Notes: generated by a model not told the origin, from the sequence alone. A stretch of DNA of 63,584 bases from an uncultured Christensenella sp. (GCA_910577555.1 CAJTLF010000013.1:1-63584); one strand, 5' to 3'. Positions 24,499-33,064 are shown, numbered from the stretch's first letter. Program-made: numbers and translations.

Positions 24499-27400
24499 AT
24501 GAATAAAACTCGGCTTTTCAAAGGCTTGACGGCGGTATCGTCGTGCGCCCTTGCCTTGTCGGTATCGATGACGATGCTATGTAACGACTGGGCGGGTCAT
24601 ATCAACGTAGCTTTGAATATCCGTCCGCCCGTGGAGCAGGGCAACGCCGATACCGCTTATTATAAGACGGCTTACAGCGAAGACGGCACGTTAAGCGACG
24701 AATCGCTCAAAAAGATGCTCGAAGCGTCCGATAAACACGATGTTCAAACTATGGAAGAAGGTGCGGTACTCCTGAAAAACGAAGACTCCGCTCTGCCGCT
24801 TAAAAGTGACGAACGCCGCGTAACGCTCTTCGGCAGGTCGTCTGCCGACCCCGTCTACAGGGGAAATTCCGGCGGCGCGGGAAGAGATGCAAACAGACTC
24901 GTGAGCTTATATTCCGCGTTAAAAGCGGAAAACTTCGCAATAAACGAAACGCTTTTCAACGCGTATAAAAACAGCCCCACCAAACGCGGCAAGGGCGAAG
25001 GGCTGTGGAATATCGGCGAGGAAAATTCTTCGTTCTACACGGCGGAGCTAAGGGGCTCGTACGCAACCGACTATAAGGACGTTGCGATTATCACGTTCAG
25101 CCGCGACGGCGGCGAAGGCAACGACTTGCCCCGCGACTATAAAGGTAAATCCTTTCTTGCTTTGCAGGACGAGGAAAAGGACCTTTTGCAGCTTGTCGCT
25201 GCGGGCGGTTTCGGAAAAATAATAGTACTTATCAACAGCGCGTACCCTATGGAGCTCGGCTGGCTCGAAAAAGCAGAGTACGGCGTAGACGCCGCTCTCT
25301 GGATTGGCGGAACGGGCTTAAAGGGCTTTACCGGCGTGGCAAATCTTCTCGTGGGTAAGGCTGACCCGTCCGGTCACTTCGTGGATACTTACGCCGCGGA
25401 TTCCCTTTCCGCTCCCGCAGTGCGCAACTTCGGAAATTATACGTTTGCAAACGCTAACGCGATAACGTCCGATAGCTCCACCCACTATATAGTGGAAGCG
25501 GAAGGAATCTATCAGGGCTATAAGTATTATGAAACAAGATATCAAGACTGCGTTCTCGGCGTGAACAACGCAGCCGGCAGGGCAGGCGTATACGCAAGCT
25601 CGGACGGCTGGAATTACGCGGAAGAGATAGTATATCCCTTCGGCTACGGCTCGTCTTACGCCGCTTTTACCCAAACTCTCGAAAATCTAGAATGGGACAG
25701 AACGGAGCACACCTTAACCGCAACGGTAAAGGTAGTCAATAACGGCGTTCCCGAGAGCTCTGCTTATTCCGGCAAATCCAAATCTGTAGTTCAGTTATAT
25801 GTTCAGCTGCCTTGGCAAACGGGTCAGGCGGAAAAGAGTGCGATACAACTCGTCGATTTCGGCAAAACCGCGGCTTTGGGCGCGGGTGAAGAGGATACAG
25901 TAACTATAACGGTTGACGATTATGTCTTTGCAACCTACGACGAAAACGCCGCAAACGGTGCGGATACGTCCAAAAAAGGTTGCTACGTATTCGACGAAGG
26001 CGATTACTATTTTTCAGTCGGCAATAATGTGCACGACGCGTTGAATAACGTGCTTGCGGCTCGCGGAGTAAGCGGCGGTTACGACCGAAACGGCAACGCT
26101 GCTGCGGGCGACGCGGCAAAGACTCGTAAAGTAACGCTTGACGCGCTCGACAACGTTACCCACGCCCGCTCGGCTGAAACGGGTGAAATAGTTTGCAACA
26201 AAGTGCAATATGCTGATATAAACTATTACGGCAACGGAACGGAAATAGTAAAATATCTCACCCGCGGCGATTGGAACACTTATCCGCAGCCTTACGTCTC
26301 CATAACGGCAACCGCTCAGATGATTGAAGATTTAAAACCCGACAACTACGTTAAGGACGCTTCCGCACCGGCGTACGACAGCTCCAAAATAGGAATTAAA
26401 AAGGGTATAAACTTTATTCAGATGAAGGACGTGCCTTTTACGGGCAAGTTCGTCGATAAAAACGGCGTCGAACGGGACGCGGATAAACTTTGGGACGAAT
26501 TTTTAAGGCAGATGTCGCTGTCCGAGCTTTGCTCAATAATAGGCGAAGCGTTCGGTCAGCCGCTTATCAAGACCATAAATAAAAACGTCAACGTCAATTC
26601 GGACGGTCCCAGCGGCCCGCAGGGCAGTTATCAGTTCGGCGATAAAGGCGCGGCAACCCAACGCGTAAACGAAGTAGTAGCCGCATCCACGTGGAATAAG
26701 GAAATCCTTCGCGACAGGGGTAGCTTTATCGGTGAAGATTGCCTTTACGTAGGCACGACCCAGCTCTGGTCTCCGGGCGCGGACTTGCACCGTACGCCTT
26801 TCTCGGGCAGAAACTACGAATATTACTCCGAAGACAGCGTTATGAGCTATCATTGCGGCGCGATACAGGTCGCGGCAATGCAGGCAAAAGGAGTAAACAC
26901 CGCAATAAAACACTTCTGCGGCAACGACCAGGAAACGAACAGAACGGGTCTCGCAACGTTTATGACCGAACAGGCGTACCGTCAGGGACCGCTGAAGGGC
27001 TTTGAAGGCGCGTTTACGAAGGGCGGCTGTCTGTCCACAATGACTTCTATGAACCGCGTCGGCTGTTCGATAATGTACGAAGACTACGCGACGCTAACGC
27101 TTATATTGCGCGGCGAATGGGGCTTCAAGGGCGTAAATATCACGGATTCGGCAATAAGCCAGAAGTGTTTCGGCACCATAGCGTCGATAATGGCGGGAAC
27201 GGATACGTTCAACGCGGACGCTGGCCGCGCGGGACAGGTTTCTTCCCATATAGTAGCAAACCGCGATGGCGCTGTGCTTGACAGAGTGTTTGAAATAAAT
27301 AAGCGTTTCTACTACTCGTTCGCCCGTTCGAACAATATAAACGGTCTGTCTGAAAATACGGAAGTTAAAGATTTCGTGCCTTGGTGGCAGCCCGCGTTAA

Positions 27401-27504
27401 TAGCGGTTTGCAGCGTATTGGGCGTAGCTACGGCCGGTTGCGCGGTCGTATACGTATTGAACGCTTTCGTTATCAAAAAGAAGGGGGAAAGGGATGATGC
27501 TTAA
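24499..27504 (+). CDS. Membrane-anchored glycoside hydrolase family 3, permuted domain order
   Basis: The 1001 residues begin with a signal or anchor helix (10-32) and end with a membrane helix (about 965-990) plus a basic tail. The GH3 C-terminal-type domain comes first (EEGAVLLKNEDSALPL near residue 80), then a fibronectin-III-like section (about 390-510), and the TIM-barrel domain last: SDGPSGPQG, KHFCGNDQETNR, and GFKGVNITDSA with the likely nucleophile Asp883. This reversed order is known in some Ruminococcus and Butyrivibrio beta-glucosidases. The expected activity is a beta-glycosidase facing the outside; the substrate cannot be read. Confidence 0.9.
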   Translation: MNKTRLFKGLTAVSSCALALSVSMTMLCNDWAGHINVALNIRPPVEQGNADTAYYKTAYSEDGTLSDESLKKMLEASDKHDVQTMEEGAVLLKNEDSALPLKSDERRVTLFGRSSADPVYRGNSGGAGRDANRLVSLYSALKAENFAINETLFNAYKNSPTKRGKGEGLWNIGEENSSFYTAELRGSYATDYKDVAIITFSRDGGEGNDLPRDYKGKSFLALQDEEKDLLQLVAAGGFGKIIVLINSAYPMELGWLEKAEYGVDAALWIGGTGLKGFTGVANLLVGKADPSGHFVDTYAADSLSAPAVRNFGNYTFANANAITSDSSTHYIVEAEGIYQGYKYYETRYQDCVLGVNNAAGRAGVYASSDGWNYAEEIVYPFGYGSSYAAFTQTLENLEWDRTEHTLTATVKVVNNGVPESSAYSGKSKSVVQLYVQLPWQTGQAEKSAIQLVDFGKTAALGAGEEDTVTITVDDYVFATYDENAANGADTSKKGCYVFDEGDYYFSVGNNVHDALNNVLAARGVSGGYDRNGNAAAGDAAKTRKVTLDALDNVTHARSAETGEIVCNKVQYADINYYGNGTEIVKYLTRGDWNTYPQPYVSITATAQMIEDLKPDNYVKDASAPAYDSSKIGIKKGINFIQMKDVPFTGKFVDKNGVERDADKLWDEFLRQMSLSELCSIIGEAFGQPLIKTINKNVNVNSDGPSGPQGSYQFGDKGAATQRVNEVVAASTWNKEILRDRGSFIGEDCLYVGTTQLWSPGADLHRTPFSGRNYEYYSEDSVMSYHCGAIQVAAMQAKGVNTAIKHFCGNDQETNRTGLATFMTEQAYRQGPLKGFEGAFTKGGCLSTMTSMNRVGCSIMYEDYATLTLILRGEWGFKGVNITDSAISQKCFGTIASIMAGTDTFNADAGRAGQVSSHIVANRDGAVLDRVFEINKRFYYSFARSNNINGLSENTEVKDFVPWWQPALIAVCSVLGVATAGCAVVYVLNAFVIKKKGERDDA

Positions 27505-27907
27505 AAAGTTCAAAAATAAATCGGTCGCATTTTATTTAATTTTTTCAACGGCGTGCGCGTTTGCTTTGCTCGACGTAATCTTCATAGCTTGCGACGGCGG
27601 CGACAGAACCTTTTCATATCTCACCTTCGCAATGATATTGGTTGGTTCGGCTATTATTCTGGCGTGGTTGTTTCTCGACTACGGATTTCTCGATTTTATG
27701 CCTGTACTCGGCTGCGCGTGTTATGGAATAGCGTTCGCGGCTCACCTTAAACTTGCTCTCGAAAGTCTTTCGGACGTGTGGAACGGCGTAAACTTCATTG
27801 GCGGCAACGCCACGGCGGGCATGGTTTTTGCGGGCTTGTTTTTAGTTCTTCTCTGCGTTACGGCAGTCTGCTGTTTTCTCGACGTAAAGGACGAACGCTC
27901 CGTATAA
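27494..27907 (+). CDS. Small integral membrane protein, 137 aa
   Basis: Four hydrophobic helices are visible (about residues 10-28, 40-60, 65-85, 108-128) with short loops. I recognise no family. It overlaps the end of the GH3 gene by 11 bases and has a very strong GGGGGAAAGGG site, so it is co-expressed with it and may work with the anchored glycosidase. It ends before a strong terminator. Confidence 0.75.
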   Translation: MMLKKFKNKSVAFYLIFSTACAFALLDVIFIACDGGDRTFSYLTFAMILVGSAIILAWLFLDYGFLDFMPVLGCACYGIAFAAHLKLALESLSDVWNGVNFIGGNATAGMVFAGLFLVLLCVTAVCCFLDVKDERSV

Positions 27908-27935
27908 TATTGATTTTCTTCTCCTATATTTCTTT

Positions 27936-27972
27936 AAAAAACGCGGCGGGCGTTCAGCCCGCCGCGTTTTCC
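27936..27972 (+). terminator. Strong terminator of the lipoprotein-GH3 operon
   Basis: AAAACGCGGCGGGC and GCCCGCCGCGTTTT form a perfect 14-base-pair stem with a five-base loop; T residues close it. Confidence 0.9.
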
Positions 27973-28018
27973 GTACCGCTCTTTTCAAGACTTTTTCACT
28001 CCGAACACCCGTTTTATT

Positions 28019-28140
28019 GCAAGCGTTTGCCTTGTATAAATTTTTGTATTGAATTTTCTTATGCAAACGCTTGTCGTACCGCAAGCGTTTGCCTTGTATA
28101 AATTTTTGTATTGAATTTTTTAACGCAAACGCTTGACACG
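28019..28140. repeat. Two tandem ~62-bp repeats with inverted ends, operator-like
   Basis: The unit at 28019-28080 recurs at 28081-28140 with few changes. Each unit starts with GCAAGCGTTTGC and ends with GCAAACGCTTG, inverted copies of each other, giving four sites at 28019, 28063, 28081 and 28125. The sites have the central CG and flanking AA/TT of LacI-family operators. The fourth overlaps the -35 box of the ribU promoter. See findings. Confidence 0.75.
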
Positions 28141-28161
28141 GTAATTTTGAAAATATATAAT
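28133..28161 (+). promoter_or_regulatory. Promoter of the FMN riboswitch-ribU unit
   Basis: TTGACA (28133-28138), 17 bases, TATAAT (28156-28161): full consensus. The -35 box overlaps the last arm of the tandem repeat. Confidence 0.8.
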
Positions 28162-28181
28162 AAGTACGATAATATCGAATT

Positions 28182-28291
28182 TTCTTTGGGGCGGGGTGCA
28201 ATTCCCCACCGGCGGTAAAGTCCGCTAAGGTCGCAAGACCCCGAACGGGTGAAATTCCCGTACCGACGGTACAGTCCGGACGATAAAAGAA
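28182..28291 (+). ncRNA. FMN riboswitch (RFN element)
   Basis: The diagnostic conserved strings are all present in order: a closing stem (tcttt / aaaga), GGGGCGGGGTG, ATTCCCCACCGGCGGTA, AGTCCGC, GACCCCGAACGGGTG, ATTCCCGTACCGACGGT and AGTCCGGACG. It binds flavin mononucleotide and controls the downstream riboflavin transporter. A terminator hairpin follows at 28322, so control is probably by transcription termination. Confidence 0.97.
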
Positions 28292-28321
28292 AATAAAAGC
28301 GGCTATAACTCCGTTTTATTT

Positions 28322-28354
28322 CGCTCCGAAATTTTTTCGGGGCGTTTTGTTTTT
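28322..28354 (+). terminator. Expression-platform terminator of the FMN riboswitch
   Basis: CGCTCCGAAA and TTTCGGGGCG pair (one G-T) around a short T loop and are followed by TTTTGTTTTT. It lies between the aptamer and ribU. Confidence 0.8.
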
Positions 28355-28394
28355 CCAAAAGAAATTCGGAATAATTTTTAAAGGAGTTTTATTT

Positions 28395-29129
28395 ATGGAA
28401 GAAAGAACTAAGCTTTCCGCGGAAGCGGAGCAGGAACAGGCGGCAACCGCCGTTCAAACCGAAACGGAGCTTAAAAAAGTAACCCGCGCACAGCGTTTGG
28501 GCGCAACTATGAAAAATTATTTCACCGCAACCCGAATCTCTTATATGGCAATCTTCACCGCGCTGTCATACGTGCTGTACCTGCCCTATTTAGAGTTTTC
28601 TCTGATTCCCGCAGTTCCCTTTTTAAAGGTAGATTTTTCAAATACCTTCGTGCTTATCTCGGGGCTTTCGCTCGGTCCCGTCGCGGGCGTAATCGTCGGC
28701 GTGTTGAAAGAGCTTATACACGCGCTCACCTTCTCGTCCACTACGGGCGTAGGCGAGCTTGCAAACATTTTAATAATGCTGCCCTATGTTCTCGTGCCGT
28801 CCCTGCTCTATAAAAAGTATAAAGGCATAAAAGCCGTTCTCGCAATGCTCGGTATGTGCTGTATTTTGCAGGCGCTGTGGTCAATCCCCGTCAATTACCT
28901 GCTCACCTTCCCGTTCTTCTTGCTTGCGTTCCACTACCCCGGCATTGAAACGTGGCTCGACGGAATGAATTACTACCTTACCGTATGGTATTGGGCGGTG
29001 CTGTTCAATCTTATAAAAACCGTTCTCGTAACGGCGGCGGTGCTGTTGCTCTATAAGCCGCTGTCAAAGCTTATAAATCTAACAAGACAAAAATTCGAAA
29101 AAACGGGCAAGTCCCGCGCGAAAGCGTAA
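28395..29129 (+). CDS. ribU: Riboflavin ECF transporter S-component RibU
   Basis: RibU captures riboflavin and works with the energy-coupling module EcfAA'T. Starting at ATG 28395 (AAGGAG nine bases upstream) gives 244 residues: a charged N-terminal extension of about 45 residues and then six hydrophobic segments. The FLKVDFSNTFVLISGLSLGP region and GVLKELIHAL are typical RibU signatures. The FMN riboswitch directly upstream supports the substrate. No ECF ATPase genes are in the window. Confidence 0.94.
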   Translation: MEERTKLSAEAEQEQAATAVQTETELKKVTRAQRLGATMKNYFTATRISYMAIFTALSYVLYLPYLEFSLIPAVPFLKVDFSNTFVLISGLSLGPVAGVIVGVLKELIHALTFSSTTGVGELANILIMLPYVLVPSLLYKKYKGIKAVLAMLGMCCILQALWSIPVNYLLTFPFFLLAFHYPGIETWLDGMNYYLTVWYWAVLFNLIKTVLVTAAVLLLYKPLSKLINLTRQKFEKTGKSRAKA

Positions 29130-29159
29130 TTTAAAATTTTTACGTCTGTAAAAAAACTA

Positions 29160-29188
29160 TTGCAAAATATCGCCGTACGGGCTATAAT
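29160..29188 (+). promoter_or_regulatory. Promoter of tsaE, nearly leaderless
   Basis: TTGCAA (29160-29165), 17 bases, TATAAT (29183-29188). The predicted start (about 29195) is two bases before the ATG at 29197; no ribosome-binding site is present. Confidence 0.7.
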
Positions 29189-29196
29189 ATAACCGT

Positions 29197-29601
29197 ATGG
29201 CGATTTTTATTTCCGAAAACGCAGAACAAACCCGAAAATTCGGCGAAGAATACGCAAAAACTCTTAAAAAAGGAGACGTGGTCGTATTAAACGGCGAAAT
29301 GGGCGCGGGCAAAACGGTCTTTTGCAAGGGAGTAGCACGCGGTCTCGGAATTTTTGAAGAAATTCTCAGCCCCACTTACGCGTATATGAACGACTACGGC
29401 GGCAAGCTGTACCATTTCGACTGTTACCGCCTTAAAAACGGCGCGCAGGCGGAAGAGTTAGGTCTTTGCGACTATTTCTACGCGGACGGCGTTTGCGTAA
29501 TAGAATGGGCGGAAAATATCGCCGAAGTCCTGCCCGAAAAGGTAAAAACGGTCGTTATAGAAAAGACGGGCGGAGATAACAGGAAAATAATTTATGACTA
29601 A
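29197..29601 (+). CDS. tsaE: tRNA t6A synthesis ATPase TsaE
   Basis: TsaE is the ATPase of the complex that makes threonylcarbamoyladenosine-37 in tRNA. Walker A is GEMGAGKTVFCKGVARGLG (about residues 34-52); SPTYAYMNDYG and YHFDCYRL follow. The length of 134 residues is typical. It overlaps tsaB by eight bases. Its promoter places the transcript start at or next to the ATG. Confidence 0.96.
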   Translation: MAIFISENAEQTRKFGEEYAKTLKKGDVVVLNGEMGAGKTVFCKGVARGLGIFEEILSPTYAYMNDYGGKLYHFDCYRLKNGAQAEELGLCDYFYADGVCVIEWAENIAEVLPEKVKTVVIEKTGGDNRKIIYD

Positions 29602-30208
29602 CTTTCTGGCGATAGATACTTCGTCGCGCTACTTAACGGTCGTAGCTCAGAAGGGCGAAAGGTCGGTAACGCGCCACCTGCCCGAGTGCGCCATGCAGCA
29701 TTCGGTAGTTTTAATGGGCGAAATAGAAAAGGCTCTCGCCGCGGTAAATCTCACCCCTGAGAAGTGCGATTTTTTCGCCGCGGTAACGGGACCGGGGTCG
29801 TTTACGGGCATACGCATAGGTCTGGCAACCGCAAAGGGCTTCGCTCTTGCAACGGGCAAACGGTTAAAGGGCGTAACGGCGTTCGACCTTATCGCATATA
29901 ATGTCAGCGTACCCGAATTTTACGCCGTGATAGACGCGGGTCGTTCCCATTATTACGTTTGCGGCTATTCGCACGGCAAAATAACTCTCGAACCCTGTTA
30001 TCGTTCCGAAGAGCAGTTATCCGCGCTCGGCGGCTCGCTTTTCGGCTTTGAAAATCTGAATTTGAAAAATTATACCGCGCTCGATATTAAAGACTGTCTG
30101 CGTCCCGTCGCGTTAAACGCGCAAGCTTCGGACGAAGTACACGCTCTTTACGTGCGCAAAAGTCAGGCGGAGGAGAACCTGCGTGAAATTAAGGGAGTGG
30201 AAATATAA
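29594..30208 (+). CDS. tsaB: tRNA t6A synthesis protein TsaB
   Basis: TsaB is the inactive partner that scaffolds TsaD. It shows FLAIDTSSRYLTV at the start and VTGPGSFTGIRIGLATAKGF in the middle (19-20 residue core), as in the family. The 204 residues make a slightly short form. It overlaps tsaE at its start and rimI at its end by 26 bases. Confidence 0.95.
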   Translation: MTNFLAIDTSSRYLTVVAQKGERSVTRHLPECAMQHSVVLMGEIEKALAAVNLTPEKCDFFAAVTGPGSFTGIRIGLATAKGFALATGKRLKGVTAFDLIAYNVSVPEFYAVIDAGRSHYYVCGYSHGKITLEPCYRSEEQLSALGGSLFGFENLNLKNYTALDIKDCLRPVALNAQASDEVHALYVRKSQAEENLREIKGVEI

Positions 30209-30617
30209 AGATATTCTGCGGCTTTCCCAACTCGAAGAAGAATGTTTTCCGGAAGAGCCGTGGTCTTACCGTATGCTCGTTTCGAGTTTTGAATCGGACG
30301 CTTTTTACGGCGTGCTTGCCGAAGACGGCGACGAGATTATCGGTTACGGCGGAATAACCGTCGCGGCTGATACTGCGGATATAGCCAACGTTGCCGTGAC
30401 CGAAGCCTACCGCCACAGCGGGGTCGGCTCTGCGTTAATAGAAAAAATTTGCAAAATAGCAAGAGATAAGGGTGCGGAAAAGGTCTTTCTGGAAGTAAGG
30501 GTTAGCAACTCCGCCGCGCTCAAGCTGTATTTAAAATGCGGCTTTACGGGTGTGTACGCACGGACGCGCTACTATTCCAACGGCGAAGACTGTCTGGTTA
30601 TGGCAAAAAAACTTTAA
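30183..30617 (+). CDS. rimI: Ribosomal protein acetyltransferase RimI
   Basis: RimI acetylates the N-terminal alanine of S18 and belongs to the GNAT family. FPEEPWSYRMLVSSFES and the CoA loop VTEAYRHSGVGSALIEKI, then EVRVSNSAALKLYLKCGF, are diagnostic. The start is GTG at 30183, with GGAGGAG about seven bases upstream inside tsaB. The tsaE-tsaB-rimI order is widely conserved. Confidence 0.94.
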   Translation: MKLREWKYKDILRLSQLEEECFPEEPWSYRMLVSSFESDAFYGVLAEDGDEIIGYGGITVAADTADIANVAVTEAYRHSGVGSALIEKICKIARDKGAEKVFLEVRVSNSAALKLYLKCGFTGVYARTRYYSNGEDCLVMAKKL

Positions 30618-30656
30618 CCGTTCCGCCGCAACGCGGCGCGGCAAAAGGAGAATAAT

Positions 30657-31373
30657 ATTTTAATCGACGGAAAATTCGTTTCCTTTTTCACCGTCGGCGC
30701 GGGCAAAGATATATTGCTTCTGCACGGCTACGGCTCTAAAAAGGAGAGTTTTTACTATCAGATAAATTTCCTTTCGCAATTTTTCAAGGTAACCGCGGCG
30801 GACTTTCCGTGCTTCGGGGCGAGCGAACCTGCGGACGGCGCGTGGTCGGTGGGCGATTACGCGCAGTGGCTCAAAAAATTCATATCCCGCGCGGGTCTTG
30901 AAAAGCCGCATATTCTCGCCCATTCCTTCGGCGCGAGAGTGGCTATAAAAGCTCTTTCCGAAGACGGCACGCTTGCGGATAAATTAGTAATCACGGGCGG
31001 CGCAGGACTCGTAAAACCGCGTAGCCCCCGATATATGCGCAAAGTAAGGGCGTACAGGCGTATAAAAAAGCTGTTTCCTAAGTTTGCCGAAAAGCACTTC
31101 GGCAGCGAAGAATATAAAAAGCTTTCCCCGTTAATGCGCGAAAGCTATAAAAAAATCGTCAACGAAGACCTGCGCGCGGACGCGGCGAAAATACTAAACC
31201 CCGCGCTGTTGATTTACGGCAAGGACGATAAAGTAACGCCGCCCTACGAAGAAGGCGAAATTTTCAACTCCCTTATAAAGAACAGCAGGCTGGAAATTAT
31301 TGAAGGCGACCATTTCTGTTTCTGCCGCAATCCCGAGCTGTTCAATCACACGGTATTAAATTTTTTAAATTGA
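30657..31373 (+). CDS. Alpha/beta hydrolase, probable AUU start
   Basis: The catalytic triad is visible: nucleophile Ser in LAHSFGARVA, acid in YGKDDKVTPP, and His in GDHFCF; the oxyanion motif is LLLHGYG. The reading frame is open back to the rimI stop, yet holds no ATG, GTG or TTG before TTG 30714, which would delete the first strands and start inside the oxyanion motif. A perfect AAGGAG (30645-30650) lies six bases upstream of ATT at 30657, giving 238 residues and a complete fold. I infer initiation at AUU. The substrate is unknown. It lies between rimI and murF. Confidence 0.8.
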   Translation: MLIDGKFVSFFTVGAGKDILLLHGYGSKKESFYYQINFLSQFFKVTAADFPCFGASEPADGAWSVGDYAQWLKKFISRAGLEKPHILAHSFGARVAIKALSEDGTLADKLVITGGAGLVKPRSPRYMRKVRAYRRIKKLFPKFAEKHFGSEEYKKLSPLMRESYKKIVNEDLRADAAKILNPALLIYGKDDKVTPPYEEGEIFNSLIKNSRLEIIEGDHFCFCRNPELFNHTVLNFLN

Positions 31374-31376
31374 CTT

Positions 31377-32972
31377 ATGGGTATTTTCATTTCCGTTCCA
31401 AAAACTATAGAATGTATCGCGGTAGCGGTAGTTTTAGCTCTCCTTTTAAGCGGCTGTTGCTACCGCCTTTTAGGCATACTCCAATCGCTGGGCTACGGCG
31501 GCAAAAAGTTCTTCAAATGGGCGGGGCGTGCCGACAATATGACGCTTTCACGCCACGTCTTGCTCACTATAATCTGCGCGCTGTCGTCTGCGGTGCTCGG
31601 TCTGTGCTTTTCATTCGCGGGCGAATACGCGGGGCTGTGCTCGCTCGCCGCTTTCGTGCTGTTTCTGCCGCTGTATATCTGGGCGGATAACAGAGTAGCT
31701 TTAAAAGTTCCGCTCAGCTTTACGCCCCGACTTAAAAGGCTTTACGCCGCGCTCGTGCTTATAATCGCCATTTTCGCGTATATCGCGGTAACTCTTTTAA
31801 ACTTTGCCGATTTCGTTTGGGGCAACGCGGTGTTTTCCGTATTGCGCTACGTTCCGCTTTCCGTTTTCGGCTTATTGTTGTTGCCGCTCGTCGCGTTTGC
31901 GAATCTGGTAAGCAAAATTTACGAAATACCGCGCAACCGCGGCTTTATAAAAAAGGCAACCGCAAAGCTTAAAAATTCCCGTATAAAAGTGGTGGGAATT
32001 ACGGGCAGCTACGGCAAAACGAGCGTAAAGCATATTCTTGCGGAAATTTTAAGCAAAAAATACCGCGTGCTTGCAACGCCCCGCTCGCACAACACCCCGC
32101 TCGGTCTTGCGCTCACCATAAACAATAACGACTTAAACGAATACGATATTTTAATCGCGGAAATGGGCGCGCGCCACGTGGGCGATATAGCCGAGCTGTG
32201 CCGCATCTGCCCGCCCGAAATCGCAGTAATAACGGGCATATGCCCCCAGCATCTCGAAAGCTTCGGCACGGTCGAAAATATAGTTTCGGCTAAGGGCGAA
32301 ATTTTGCAAAGCTGTAAAACCGCCGTAATCGCTGAAGACTGCATCAAGCTTTTTACCGACTATACCTGCGAAAAACTCACCGCGGCGGAAGTTTCAGGGG
32401 TGGAAAGCAGTGCGGAAGGCTGTTCGTTCACTCTCGGCATAAACGGCGAAAAGGTAAACGCGCACACCAAGCTTTTGGGCGAACACTCGGCTTACAATAT
32501 CGCGCTTGCGGCGCAGGTTGCAAGCCTTTTGGGTATGAAAACGGCGGATATTGCCGCGGCAATTCCGCAGATAGACTATATCGAACACAGACTTCAGCTT
32601 ATAAAGTCGGGCGGAATAAACGTTCTCGACGACGGCTACAACTCTAACGTACGGGGCGCGGCGGCGGCAATCTCCGCGTTAAAGAAATTCGGCGGCAAAA
32701 AGATTGTCGTAACCCCCGGTCTTGTAGAACTCGGCGTTCTGGAAAAGAGCGAAAATTACGCGCTCGGCGGCGAACTCGTCGGACTTGACTTCGTAATATT
32801 AGTGGGCGAACGGCTTATAGAGCCCGTAAAGCAGGGCTATCTCGAAAAGGGCGGCGAACTCGAAAAATTAAAAGTAGTTCTCGGTCTCGAAGCGGCTAAA
32901 GCCGAGCTTCAGAAGGTAATAGGTCAGGGCGACGCCGTACTGTTTTTAAACGACTTGCCCGACGCGTACTGA
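31377..32972 (+). CDS. murF: MurF-type Mur ligase with an N-terminal membrane domain
   Basis: Mur ligase joining D-Ala-D-Ala (or similar) to a UDP-MurNAc peptide. The first 180 residues are strongly hydrophobic (about five helices) in place of the usual MurF UDP-binding domain; the central ATPase domain starts with VVGITGSYGKTSVKH (204-218), then EMGARHVGDIAELC, and the C-terminal domain contains YIEHRLQL and DDGYNSN. The downstream ddl supports a D-Ala-D-Ala role. It starts four bases after the hydrolase stop without a clear ribosome-binding site. Confidence 0.87.
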   Translation: MGIFISVPKTIECIAVAVVLALLLSGCCYRLLGILQSLGYGGKKFFKWAGRADNMTLSRHVLLTIICALSSAVLGLCFSFAGEYAGLCSLAAFVLFLPLYIWADNRVALKVPLSFTPRLKRLYAALVLIIAIFAYIAVTLLNFADFVWGNAVFSVLRYVPLSVFGLLLLPLVAFANLVSKIYEIPRNRGFIKKATAKLKNSRIKVVGITGSYGKTSVKHILAEILSKKYRVLATPRSHNTPLGLALTINNNDLNEYDILIAEMGARHVGDIAELCRICPPEIAVITGICPQHLESFGTVENIVSAKGEILQSCKTAVIAEDCIKLFTDYTCEKLTAAEVSGVESSAEGCSFTLGINGEKVNAHTKLLGEHSAYNIALAAQVASLLGMKTADIAAAIPQIDYIEHRLQLIKSGGINVLDDGYNSNVRGAAAAISALKKFGGKKIVVTPGLVELGVLEKSENYALGGELVGLDFVILVGERLIEPVKQGYLEKGGELEKLKVVLGLEAAKAELQKVIGQGDAVLFLNDLPDAY

Positions 32973-33023
32973 TTTATTTCAACAAACTCACGCGCGTATG
33001 CGTAAAACTTAAGAATAAAAAAT

Positions 33024-33064
33024 AAAATCACCAAAGCTGAAAACAAATTAAGGCAGGTGATTTT
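33024..33064 (+). promoter_or_regulatory. Hairpin sequestering the ddl ribosome-binding site
   Basis: AAAATCACC (33024-33032) is complementary to GGTGATTTT (33056-33064), which contains the ribosome-binding site of ddl; a run of seven T separates it from the ATG at 33068. The 23-base loop is A-rich. It could act as a translational gate or weak terminator. Confidence 0.5.

Noticed and set aside
28019..28140. CRISPR array
   Set aside because: Only two 62-bp units, directly abutting, with no spacers and no cas gene in the window.
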